Source: Lutraria lutraria
Lineage: Eukaryota > Mollusca > Bivalvia > Venerida > Mactridae
Reading direction: 5' to 3'
DNA: 64,000 bases
Assembly (NCBI GenBank): GCA_964023205.1
Contig: OZ026842.1
Location: forward strand, 37,773,501 to 37,837,500
Shown here: one piece after another, positions 26,482-37,400 of the stretch
How positions within the stretch are numbered: the stretch's first letter is position 1
Layout: every line of letters begins with the position of its first letter
The notes under the pieces: generated by a model
The model's input: only the letters and a program-made list of their open reading frames with translations
Told to the model about the DNA's origin: nothing
The model's database searches: none
Position numbers and translations under genes: made by a program

Positions 26482-28235
26482 TGTTAATGCCTATCAACCA
26501 GGTCAGTGTTAAATAAAAAACAATATGAATTGGCTATGATATAATAGCTGACCCCCCCCCCCCCCCTCTCTATCTCTCTCTCTCCCCGGGCGGTTCTGAG
26601 ATGACTATGGCTGTCGAATGGGCCGTAAAACAACCTACATGCTATAAAATCAAATAGTCTGATCTACACTATAACAAATACAACATCACATTATTAAATT
26701 ACCAGTCAGGTAATATATCTATTGCAGGTATCGTGGCTCGACATGAATGCAGACGTTTGACTGAAATTACATGTTCACATGATAATAAACTATTTATAGA
26801 TAACATCAAATAATATTCCCATGTGCCTGATTAATCATTTAAGGCGCAATTTATCGCACAAATTGATGATACTTTGGTTCTAACACAAACAATCAAAGTA
26901 TGGAGTCCACAACTGCAAGCAACGGTGGCTACCTGACCACAAAACCATTAAGAGGGAAATATGGAGGTAAGGGTTCCATACTAATCAGTATGGTGGCCTT
27001 TACCACTTAGACTCCTCACTATATTAATAGTAAAGATTTTTGATAGTATGACATGTACGTGGGTTGTAGCGTATAATTCATTAACCCGTGCTGTGTTCTA
27101 ATGGTGTCATTGTGAATGTTGATTATGCATGCTTATTATGCATGTTTGTTTTCGCGTATTTTGGTATACCTTTGGACGCGTAGCCGCTGAAGTATAATTT
27201 TAAAATATATTATTAAAAAACATACGACGTAGCGACGCGACCTATGTCAAACTCGAACACTAAGGACTTCGATAGAGTTTTTTTCCACAAATGAACGAGT
27301 TGAATTAAACAGCATGAAGCGATCCTCTATCATATACCCTGAACATACGAAGAAAACCAACATACCTGTTTGACATTGCTACTAATAACAAGAATGACAC
27401 ATGCGTAATAAAGCTCTTATAATCAGCAGCACCACAAATAGTTCCATTATGAAACAGTATAGATGAAAATGTGTGAATATATCTAACGATATAAACAGTG
27501 TCTTTGCGATTGTTAGAATCAGTTCAACATTACTCCTGTGAAGTTATAATTTTGAAAAACATGCATTGACAATCAATGTCTAATACATTATGCTTCATCA
27601 AGTTCATGACGTGTACTTCGTGACGTCATATGCATATCATTATGCATGGCTCTGCCATTCCGTTTTTTTTTCGTACGGCACGACCAAAACGGCACGCGTA
27701 TGTGATAATAAATTCTAAATGACGTCATTTGGTCAAATTATGGTGGGTCGCGGAATTCCTCCCGAAAATGATCATTCTTTAAGACGTTAATGCACAATAT
27801 TTAAAGAAATTTTGCATGAACATCCTAGGTATTGGCTAATGCAGAAATTATGTATTCAGATGATATTTCCGCAAAAAGTGTCACTTAGCACCTAGCGGAG
27901 CAGTATGTTTTTCGTTGATTTTCGCGTTATTCCCTTTTGTATAGTAAGTTATGCAATTTACATAACTGCAATGCTGAATAATTTACAAATCCGAAAAAAA
28001 GTCAATAATGTTCATTTTCGCCGTCATTAAATCTTAAAAAGATGCTGATCGCATTTTCAAAGAACAGCATTTTTTCGAGTTTGACATAAATGGCGACGTC
28101 AACGGACACACAGGATGTAGGCTACATCTACCATGATTTTGTGTTGAGTGCGGACTGACAGTAAGACAAGCTATTAAGGAAATGGAACCTTTGAAAACGC
28201 ACTGCAAGACATCAAGAGTGTTATGACGAGTTTGT
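26482..28235. other. Non-coding; poly-C/CT microsatellite and two CRE-like palindromes
   Basis: A C-run followed by (TCTC)n lies at about 26,552-26,586. TGACGTCA palindromes lie at 27,621-27,628 and 27,720-27,727. No splice-compatible coding exon was recognised on either strand. Confidence 0.45.
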
Positions 28236-29217
28236 ATTATGCCCCCGTATCGATAGATCGGGGAGATACTGTTTTTGGCCTGTATGTCTCTTTGTACAAA
28301 ATTTAACATCGCCCATAAAATCAAAACATTTCCACCTACAATAATCAAACTTCATAATGTAGGTTCTTCATATCAACTTCTACAGGACCTGTATTTTCAG
28401 GTCGGTATGTCACAAGGTCAAGGTCACAAGGTCATTGTGTTTTTAAAGATTCCTAAATGCCTTTTAGGAAACTACTCCTACATTTCTCATGGGATTTTGA
28501 CTAAACTACATACAGTACTTGTTGTTACCAAGAAGCCTGGCACATAAATTCCGGGTTTTGTGATTCTTGATTCTTTACGGAATTATGGCCCTTCAATTAT
28601 TTTTTTCAATTGTAATAATGAAATACTCTTGTTTGCTTCTTGTCTCAAGGGATTTTTATCAAACTTTCATGGAACTATTGTTATCAAGTTACCCAGTGCA
28701 TAATGTTGAGGTTTTATGATTAAATCATTTTTTACGGAATTATGACCCTTTAGTACATATGTGATATATGGAGAAATACTCTTTAGTTTGCAACTTCTAT
28801 ATTCCTCAATGGATTTTGACAAAATTTGACAGAACTATTGTCACCAAGTTCACATATTGTGCGAGTTTTGTGATTCGATCATTTTTTGGCAGATTTATGA
28901 CCCTTTGTTTAATTTATGCATAATTATTATGCAATAGAGAAATACTCTTCTGTGCACAACCTCTCCTACATTTCTCGAGGGAAATTTACCAAACTTTGAT
29001 AGAACACCAAGTTCCCCATCTCATATTGCCAGGGTTTCTTAATAGATCATTTTAGCAGATTTAGTACTTCATTTGTGTGTACCAAATTTTAACCTTGCCT
29101 ATAAGACGTCCACCTACAATAATCATACTTCATATATTGGTTCATCATGACAATCTCTACTTTCAGGTCAATGGTCACTCTGAGGGGGCATTGTGTTTTA
29201 AAAACACATCTTGTTTA
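28236..29217 (+). mobile_element. Pearl/Helitron-like element with internal ~155 bp tandem repeats
   Basis: A left flank (GCCCCCGTATCGATAGATCG then TTTTTGGCCTGTATGTCTC) leads into four tandem units starting at about 28,467, 28,620, 28,773 and 28,939. These are 153-166 bp apart and are marked by GAAATACTCTT, ATTTTGAC(T/A)AAA, ACCAAGTT and GTGATTC-ATCATTTTTT words. The right flank ends GGGGGCATTGTGTTTTAAAAA then CACATCTTG. A deletion derivative lacking the tandem core lies at 48,418-48,632 and an inverted fragment at 31,640-31,840. Flanks around a ~160 bp tandem core match the described architecture of bivalve Pearl elements, which are related to Helitrons; family membership is inferred from architecture only. 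It has no transposase ORF. Confidence 0.65.
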
Positions 29218-30269
29218 TTTGAAATTTAACTTTTCTTTCCTCAATATCGTCCGATAGAATTACCAATACACAAAAGTTCGTATACTAATCCCGTTTATAC
29301 TCCACGAGAAAACCGTGCAAAATCCCCCCAAAATACCACAGTGCTGAACGCGTTGAATACGAGACGACTCTTCAAACGCAGTAAGTCATATAAAATTGTT
29401 TTTTTCTGGTTACTCGATCTATCATAATTTTCCCTCGATCCTGGAATTCTTTACTAGGCCTGAGGAACGTTACATCCATTTCTCACTTGTTTTATCTTTC
29501 AAGACGCTTTTAAGAGCCAAAAGAGCTACTACTTGTGTGTCGTTTAGTTCATGAGCATGAAACCAGAAACAAACATTGTTTAGGCCTTAATTCATGTCCC
29601 TCCACAAATTCAATATACAAATGTGATTTCAGTTCGAAATCTACGAGTTTAAGCTCGAATTCTAAGACTCAAGTGATTTTATAATATAACAGGAGGAGCT
29701 ATTTATTCATCAATAAATAATGTGAAAGTTAATAATTATTATACTTATTACTTAGTATCAATAATTATAGGCTTTACTTGTCAGAGAAGATCTACTGTAT
29801 TAGAAACACTGGTGACCATGTTCTAATGTTTAAGAATCAAACAAATATGTGATAGAAATATACATGAGGTCGAAATGTTCATAGTAGATGTTATATATTC
29901 TACGTAAATTGAACTGAATATTGTTGCAAAAACAAATTTATGTACTGCATGAAATAGGAACGAAAGTCTTTGCTTTACAATTACTTGTATGTTAAACTAT
30001 GTCACACGTGGGTCGTGTTCTCACGACGATCACACAGCGTTCAAGAAAAAATGCAGAACGTACAAGACGGTATATGACTTCCACAAATATGAATCTAGTT
30101 GTTTGTAAAATAGGGGTCAAGAACTAAATTCCGTTTTACATATTTACGACCCCATTACAAATACATGTCAATATATTTTAGCATTCTTATAATACATGCA
30201 TATAAACAACAGTGTGTTCCATGAGCATTTAGGTGTATTTTAATTTCAGTACAACAAACCGTCATCTGT

Positions 30270-30430
30270 ATGATACCAGAAGAGCTGTGATTTCGAATTA
30301 CAAAAGGAACCTGAAAACCTCTCATTTGAGGAAACCATCCAGCTAGCTTACGGAAGATCGATGGTTCAATCCAGGTGCTGCACGTTTAGGGTCTGCCTTC
30401 TCTCTATTAAAGCCAGAAATTCGCTTAATG
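30270..30430 (+). mobile_element. SINE body fragment
   Basis: CCATCCAGCTAGCTTACGGA, AGATCGATGGTTCAATCCAG and GTGCTGCACGTTTAGGGTC follow the same order as the conserved central part of the SINEs at 39,050-39,180, 45,520-45,752 and 62,255-62,496. No tRNA-like head is preserved. Confidence 0.6.
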
Positions 30431-31639
30431 ACAATAAATGTTGGTGCGGCGCTAAATGCAAGTGAAATGAATACTGAGTCTTGTGTTCGGTTAAGTAGAT
30501 GTCACAAACTCTGATCCTCGTTCCACGAAGTCTGTTTTTCTGCTGAGAAATATTGTGTCTTTGATCATAAATGTTTCCATAGGCTACCTTATAAACTAAG
30601 AACATGTTAAACATGCCAGCATCAATATTGTTGGTCTAGCAGACAAGTTAAGTCTCAAAAATTCTTTTTCATATGAGTCAAAATCAAATTCCCGGTAACA
30701 TACTCGTATCATTTTTATTGAATTGTATCGTATTAAGAGAATATAGCTAGGTGAAAAATATGGGAAATTGTTATTATACTTCGTTTGATACCACGCTCAG
30801 TATTGCAAACAATAAAACAGAGGAACGTATGATTTAAACAATCAGTTTAGTTTCAGCAAAAACTCAAGTCTTTTCGTGCAACTCCATGGGTTTGATCGAT
30901 AATCAATAAATGTTTCCGTATACATATAGTTTGGCTTACTGGGTTAGTGAAAAATGACATTCTGAAGAAGGTAAAAAGGTAATATTTAATGTCAAATCGC
31001 AGTGTAGGAGAATCATTGCATCAATACATCCTGTATTGTGTAAAAACATATATCACCGACTTTAAACTATGGCTTTTGGTTCAGTACCGAAATCGGTTAC
31101 CCATTTTAAAAGTCGTAATATTTTCAACAAAACTTATAATCTAATATTATCTTTCTTTCTATCTCTTTAAATATCGAACTGGTAAATGAAAGCCAGGGTG
31201 AAAAGGGTCACAGGTAGTTTGTATGGCTCTTTTAAAAAATGTAAAAATGGTAGCAATTAACCCTACAACTGTAAGAGACTATGCAACAGATATAACTTTG
31301 TAGTTTTTAGGGTTTTATTTGCATTGGTCCCTGTATAACATAATTTTTAGATACATGGCCGTTTAATAATTACAAAATGCATAATTGCATCTTTATGAAA
31401 TAGTGTCAGAATACCTCAATACAGCTAGATGCCAATTTAAATCTCAGAACGAGATGTACTTGTCTGTTAATCATAGTCTTTGAAATGATATAGTCAAAAT
31501 CTAGTGTGGGTTACCTGCCCCTGACACTTTGTGATAGGGTCGTACTTTATATATATATAACGCCGCATTATATAGTACGCTAGGAACCGGAGTAGTCAAA
31601 ATCAGGATCTGTTTTTAAAACACAAAACACAATGCCTTT

Positions 31640-31840
31640 CCCGGTTGACCTTGGCCTTTGACCTACTCATCTTACAATGCACGGGTCATCTAAAGGTTCT
31701 CATAATGAACCAACACATGGAGTTTGAGGACTGTATGTTGAAGCCTTTTTTATTGAATAGGCAAAGTTAAACTTTGGTACAAACAAACAGACAGACAAAC
31801 AGGCCAAAAACGATATACCCCGATCTAACGATTTTAGCTT
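31640..31840 (-). mobile_element. Inverted fragment of the Pearl-like element
   Basis: Read on the minus strand it gives ATCGGGGTATATCGTTTTTG then GCCTGTTTGTCTGTCTG, matching the left flank of the element at 28,236. TTGACCTTGGCCTTTGACCT at its lower-coordinate side is an inverted form of the AGGTCAAGGTCACAAGGTCA text at about 28,414. Confidence 0.55.
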
Positions 31841-32295
31841 TATTTTTTACTTAAATATAGGCTTATTTTAAGTTACTAACCACTACGGTTGGTCGTTTCT
31901 AGTCCAGTGGCCGGTTGTAACAAAAAAGTTTGTTTACCGAATCACCAACAGGATTTATTTCGGCAAACGTTAAGTTACTACACCTGCATGTAAGGAATTT
32001 AAGCTACAGAGGGAACATGTTTCTATGATGCAGTTCATTGATAAGTCCTTCTATTTCTAACTCGTCACCAATGTTTCGAAGAATCAAACTTGTTTGGACT
32101 GATTCTACTGCACTCAATCATGTCAAAGTTTCACGATAACATTTGTAAATACCATATTTAATTACGTCTTACTTGTTAATTTCGATTCCCTTGTAAGAAG
32201 TAATTTAACATAAATTTGGGCCTGGATAACCGGCGTACCTTGTAGGGATCCTTCCCAATATAGCTCCCCGAGAAGCTGTACTCGTAAAGGTTTTT

Positions 32296-32874
32296 GTATG
32301 CAGCTCCCTGTGGAGCACTATTTTTTGTATGCAGCTCCCTGTGGAGCACTATTTTTTGTATGCAGCTCCCTGTGGAGCACTATTTTTGTATGCAGCTCCC
32401 TGCGGAGCACTATTTTTGTATGCAGCTCCCTGCGGAGCACTATTTTTTGTATGCAGCTCCCTGTGGAGCACTATTTTTTGTATGCAGCTCCCTGCGGAGC
32501 ACTATTTTTTGTATGCAGCTCCCTGTGGAGCACTATTTTTTGTATGCAGCTCCCTGCGGAGCACTATTTTTGTATGCAGCTCCCTGTGGAGCACTATTTT
32601 TGTATGCAGCTCCCTGTGGAGCACTATTTTTGTATGCAGCTCCCTGCGGAGCACTATTTTTGTATGCAGCTCCCTGTGGAGCACTATTTTTGTATGCAGC
32701 TCCCTGTGGAGCACATTTTTTGTATGCAGCTCCCTGCGGAGCACTATTTTTTGTATGCAGCTCCCTGCGGAGCACTATTTTTTGTATGCAGCTCCCTGCG
32801 GATCACTATTTTTTGTATGCAGCTCCCTGTGGAGCACTATTTTTGTATGCAGCTCCCTGTGAAGCACTATTTGT
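32296..32874. repeat. Hairpin minisatellite, 19 copies of a 30/31 bp unit
   Basis: Units start GTATGCAGCTCCCTGTGGAG and end CACTATTTTT(T). Starts are at 32,296, 32,327, 32,358, 32,388, 32,418, 32,449, 32,480, 32,511, 32,542, 32,572, 32,602, 32,632, 32,662, 32,692, 32,722, 32,753, 32,784, 32,815 and 32,845. Length is 30 bp when the T-run has five Ts and 31 bp with six. Each unit contains the inverted repeat GCTCC-CTGT/CTGC-GGAGC, so the array can form a row of short hairpins. T/C varies at the loop (CTGTGG against CTGCGG) in no simple alternation. Long open frames exist in several frames on both strands only because the unit lacks stops; no start context, splice context or domain supports a protein. 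Confidence 0.95.
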
Positions 32875-32875
32875 C

Positions 32876-34452
32876 GAGTATATCGCCTTTGCTGATAAAG
32901 AAGCTACATGTATTCGGGCTATTTGTTGCTCTTCCTAAAAAAAGATCCCTAATTATCTGATGCAAGATAAAATTCATATTTTTAATGATAATACATTCAT
33001 TGTATATACAAACACATGACGACAAGATATGTATTTACGACGCAATAATCAAGTAGAAAAGAGAGTGTGCATCCGTCCGTTCGCCTGTCAATCTGCCATG
33101 TAAATACCAAAAATGATATGTCAATTTGATGATGTTTAAGTTCATATAGTCATATATAAATGACTGATTTGAGAAAATCTAAACAGGCAAAGAATCGTAC
33201 CAAGATCTATCAACCTAGCTTGAATAGTGTTTAAGTTATCGCAGGACCCAGATTTAGTCGGACAAATAGACAGACGGACGAACGGCAAATCTATAGTCCC
33301 CTCCGATGCAAACACCTGCAGGGGGCTAAAAAGATCAAAGAGAAAACCTTTTGAAAAATCTGCCATGTGAGAACTTATGTCGTTATGTCTGTTTATTTGT
33401 CTGTGTGTTGTCTGTCCTGACTTTACGTTAAGAAAATTGTGACAATTGTTATACCGAACATCTAGAATCACTCCTGTTGTATCATTTTAGTAAAATCACT
33501 CAGTCAAGTGACTAGTTTTCGTTCAGATCCTTTTATTATCATTTTGATTAATTAATTATTCAAAGGAATCTCAGTCAAGTGACTGGTTTTCGCATCATCA
33601 TTTTGATTAATGTGTATGCAAACTGTATTAATTAATTCGACTTCAAGTTGATGTATGCTTATTTCAACTTACAGTTCCCCAATTGAAAGAATGCCATTCA
33701 CCATATAGAGCTATCCCGAAGGGATCACGATCATAGGGGATATATAAGCACGCTGCAGGGACAGTATATAATGTTTATTAAGGTCTGAAATGGCAAAACA
33801 GACCGAAAACACGTTTTTGTACTTGTATAATGTATATATATGAAACACATGTTCTCGGTCAGTGTTGTCATTTCAGGTCGAGTGTGGACCCGGGGCCACT
33901 CTGTTTTGTAACAAAACATCCCACCTTCTACAATAAAAACTATAACTGATTTAATAGGATCTAATTAAGTTATGTTATCTAACGATCATTATTGGATTCT
34001 AATAATAATTCATAATGTACAGAGTCTCAAGTAAGTTCATAATATGACATATATATAATATTAGTTCGCTTTGAAAAAGTACGTAATTTATACAGATGAA
34101 TTCGTACTACATGTATTTTAAGCTTATTTATCATTAAATATTTCAATACGCTAATCATAAAAGACATTTCGTTACATTATAATCCTTTATTCTTAACTTT
34201 GGATTACAATTTATATACACGTACTTCAAATGTTTTATCTTTTCAGACGACAGCGATAATTTGTAAAATTAGTCGTAATTGATAAAACAATATGTCTGCG
34301 CCCATGTGTTTTTGTGTTTTCAATTTCGCATCGGTAATTAATCGAAATATCTGATTGTTTTCGGACTGTCTTGTGTAGCATGTGTATCTAATCAAACAAT
34401 GAGTATATAGTTTACGTCTTTGTTAATCGCAATCATCTGAGACTTTCTGAAT
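32876..34452. other. Non-coding upstream flank of WRAP53
   Basis: Holds a fragment of an interspersed repeat at about 33,230-33,325 (GGACAAATAGACAGACGGAC and AGTCCCCTCCGATG). It also holds an imperfect direct repeat: CAGTCAAGTGACTAGTTTTCG at about 33,501 and its near copy at about 33,572, each followed by ATCATTTTGATTAAT. I could not locate a transcription start or a clear core promoter for WRAP53. Confidence 0.45.
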
Positions 34453-37400
34453 ATGTCGGATAATACAACAATTTCCACGGATGAGGCTGGTGGTATAGAA
34501 TCAGTGATACCGCCTGTTGTTGAGCTTACAGAAATATCTGATAAGTCTGAGTTTACCGACAGCAATGTTGAGATGTGTTTTGAAAGTTCTTGGCCTGATA
34601 GTAATATTGATAAAACTGATATAGCGAAAGATGAAGTTGGTGTTGATGAGAATAATGATGGAGATGATACTCACAGTGATAGTATGGTATTCGATAGTAT
34701 TAGTAATTCCAGAGATATTGATGCAACAAAATGCCAAGCTACATCTCTTGAATCTTATAAGGAAGCCACATTAAAGTTATTAGATCAAGTTACTTCAGAT
34801 GTTTCCTCGACTGATACTCCGGAACAGAATAGTGTGGTTAAGGATGAAACAGTTGTTGAAGATCCTGATGAAGGTTTAGAAACATTGCCTGAAAGTAGAA
34901 CTCCGTATCAAGCTACTGCTGTTTTAGAGCAAGCTAATCAGGAAGTTACTGACATTCCAGTATCAAATGATGCGGCTCAAAGCTCTGACAATATTGATAG
35001 CTTTCAAACAAGTGGTGTTGCTGGATCTCAAGTTTCCGATCAATTCCCTATGGTCACCACTGTTGATGACAGCGTTTCTATTGATGAAGTTGAGACAACA
35101 AAAGAATTGACTGAATCAGAATCTCAAGATATTGTGATAATTAATTCAGACTCTCAATTAAATAATGGTCAAACATCTAGCATTAGTAGTGGCATTTTAT
35201 TAGTTGATCAGACATCAGAGGATGATTTTAGTAAATTGATTGCAGTTCCTCTTGTCCCCAAAACTCAAACTGATGAGCCATTGGCTAAGAAGCAAAAGCT
35301 CAATCCGGAATTAGAAACACAAACTGCCTCTGAGGAACCTTGCGTATCTCAAGATGTTGTGGCTGTGACAGATACTCCTAATACTTACCTTGAAGAAATC
35401 ACATCAAGGTATAACAGTCAAATACTGTCAAACTTGTGAGCAAAGGCCTCCCTTGGGAAAAATAAAACATGGCCTTTATTGACAGGTGACCCTTATTCAG
35501 AGAGCATTTTGTTCTATATAATCAATGACCGTTTTTAAAACAGTAGCCTTCATTAGCAGGGTGACCTTTATTTGAGGTGCCTGCTAACACATGTTTGACT
35601 GTAGTTGATTTATTAGAAAATTGTATTCTCCAGTGGTTCTTACTGATTTTTGGCAAAATTTAGCTTTTAACCTCAATCCTTTCAAATATTTTTGTGTAAT
35701 GAACAAACTATCATTTATGCTGCTGAAATATTTAATGACATGTTACGATGTAATATTTTATAAAGAACTATTGTCTACAGTGTTGTTACATTTATTTGTT
35801 ACAAGGAACTTAAATTCATCCTTATCATTATGAATGCCACAGAGAGAATACTATTTTAATGGATTTCATGGTCAGGCTAAAAAACATACGCCGTTTTCTT
35901 TATCATACAGTTGTAGCTTGTAAGGGTGCCTTCCTGTCAGAAACCATGCTATTTTCCCAAGTTTCCAGTTTACTCTTTGATATTTGATTCCCCAAATTGG
36001 TTTCAGACAAGAACTTTTTTTCCCAAAAGAGGCTTCTACCCGCTATTTCATCACCATATAAGGGCTAGGACTACTTTCCCTAAACAAGGAAACCCCTGCG
36101 TGACCTGAAAAACAAATTCTTCATTTAATACAAGATCTAAGAAATATGCATCACAATGATCAATATGTTTTTATTTCAGGCAGTCAGTGTTCAAATTTAA
36201 AGGTTCACCAAAACAGTTGACTGGGGCGTGGAAGAGCTTTGAAGATTCAAATAAGAAAAATTATCTTAGAGGTTGTAAATGGTAACTATAGGACAAACAA
36301 ATCAAGTGTTTAATAATCTCTGTAAAACTATTTATCATCCTTTATAATATGTGCTTAATTGTTTCGTAAATTTCTCACAGTTTCATTTTTTTAAATCATT
36401 TCCTTATTGTTTGATTAGAGGGGAGAATTAATGGACATTAGGCCATAATTAAAAATATGTTTGTTTGCCCTTTACCGACTCTGACTTTTAGAAGAGGGTC
36501 ATATGGTAGGAAAAATATTTTATTTCTGAATTTGACCTTTACCAGCATGAAATTACACTTCTATCTAGAAGCATCATATAGTCATTTTATGTATTCTGCT
36601 ACCTATGACAATATTTAAACAAAAATATCTCAAACATTGCCATACTGGTTAGTGATAGGTTACACTGTTCTTTTAACAAAGAAACATCTTTTCTTCGTTT
36701 AAGGGCACCTGATGGTACATGTTTATTGACAAACAGTAATGATAACACATTGAAAATATTCAACTTGCCGGATGAATTGTATTATGATGGTGGAGAAAAC
36801 AAAATTATTCCAGAAATGGTAAAAAATATGCTTATCTAAATTAACTCTTATTTTTCTGGTATAGATGTCCGTCTTGTAAAATTTGCCTATTATTAGCACC
36901 TAGATTAAATCGTTGAAATTGTCCGCTATATATCATTTTTGTGCAAGAATTTATGTTCTAGGTTAAACACTTAGTCAAATCAGCCAAATATCTCCCTAAA
37001 GATGAAAATGTCTTGTTTTATTCTTAATAAATATATTGTTGTCTTTCATCTTGCTTATCTAAAATGGTTATTGTTTTCATATCATTATCACAAAGCAAGC
37101 CTGTGTTGAGTGTTTTAGAAAGCTATGGATTAGTACTGGTTAGAATACGTACAGCTCCAGGAAAACTGTTTAGGTGAATTGGCACCCGCATATAAATGAA
37201 AAAAGTTTTAAGCCCTCTGAAACAGAGAACCAACTGGTGGTACAGTATGATTTTATTAAACTGTCAAAGCTGAATAATTACACAGTCACTTAATGCATTT
37301 ACTTTTAGCTTCGTATCATAGTCAATTGTTTCTGTTTATTTTACGACAAGGGAATGTTCCGTTATATTTATAATTTTCAGTACACATACATTCAGCAACC

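Larger units (their letters stand above)
29218..32295. other. Non-coding with SINE and Pearl-like fragments
   Basis: No gene is recognised. Fragments are listed separately: a SINE body at about 30,270-30,430 and an inverted Pearl-like end at about 31,640-31,840. The 82-codon minus-strand frame at 30,366-30,614 overlaps the SINE body and is not supported as a gene. Confidence 0.45.

Noticed and set aside
28034..28547. 104- and 90-codon overlapping open frames on opposite strands
   Set aside because: The plus-strand frame lies in the left flank and core of the Pearl-like element; neither has a domain or splice support.
32294..32960. Open frames of 177-220 codons, plus minus-strand frames, encoding repeated MQLPVEHYF/CAPCGALF text
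   Set aside because: They arise from a stop-free 30/31 bp minisatellite unit, are open in several frames at once, and have no start, splice or domain support.
24000..34452. A TP53 homologue head-to-head with WRAP53, as in vertebrates
   Set aside because: No p53 DNA-binding or tetramer motif was recognised on the minus strand upstream of 34,453.
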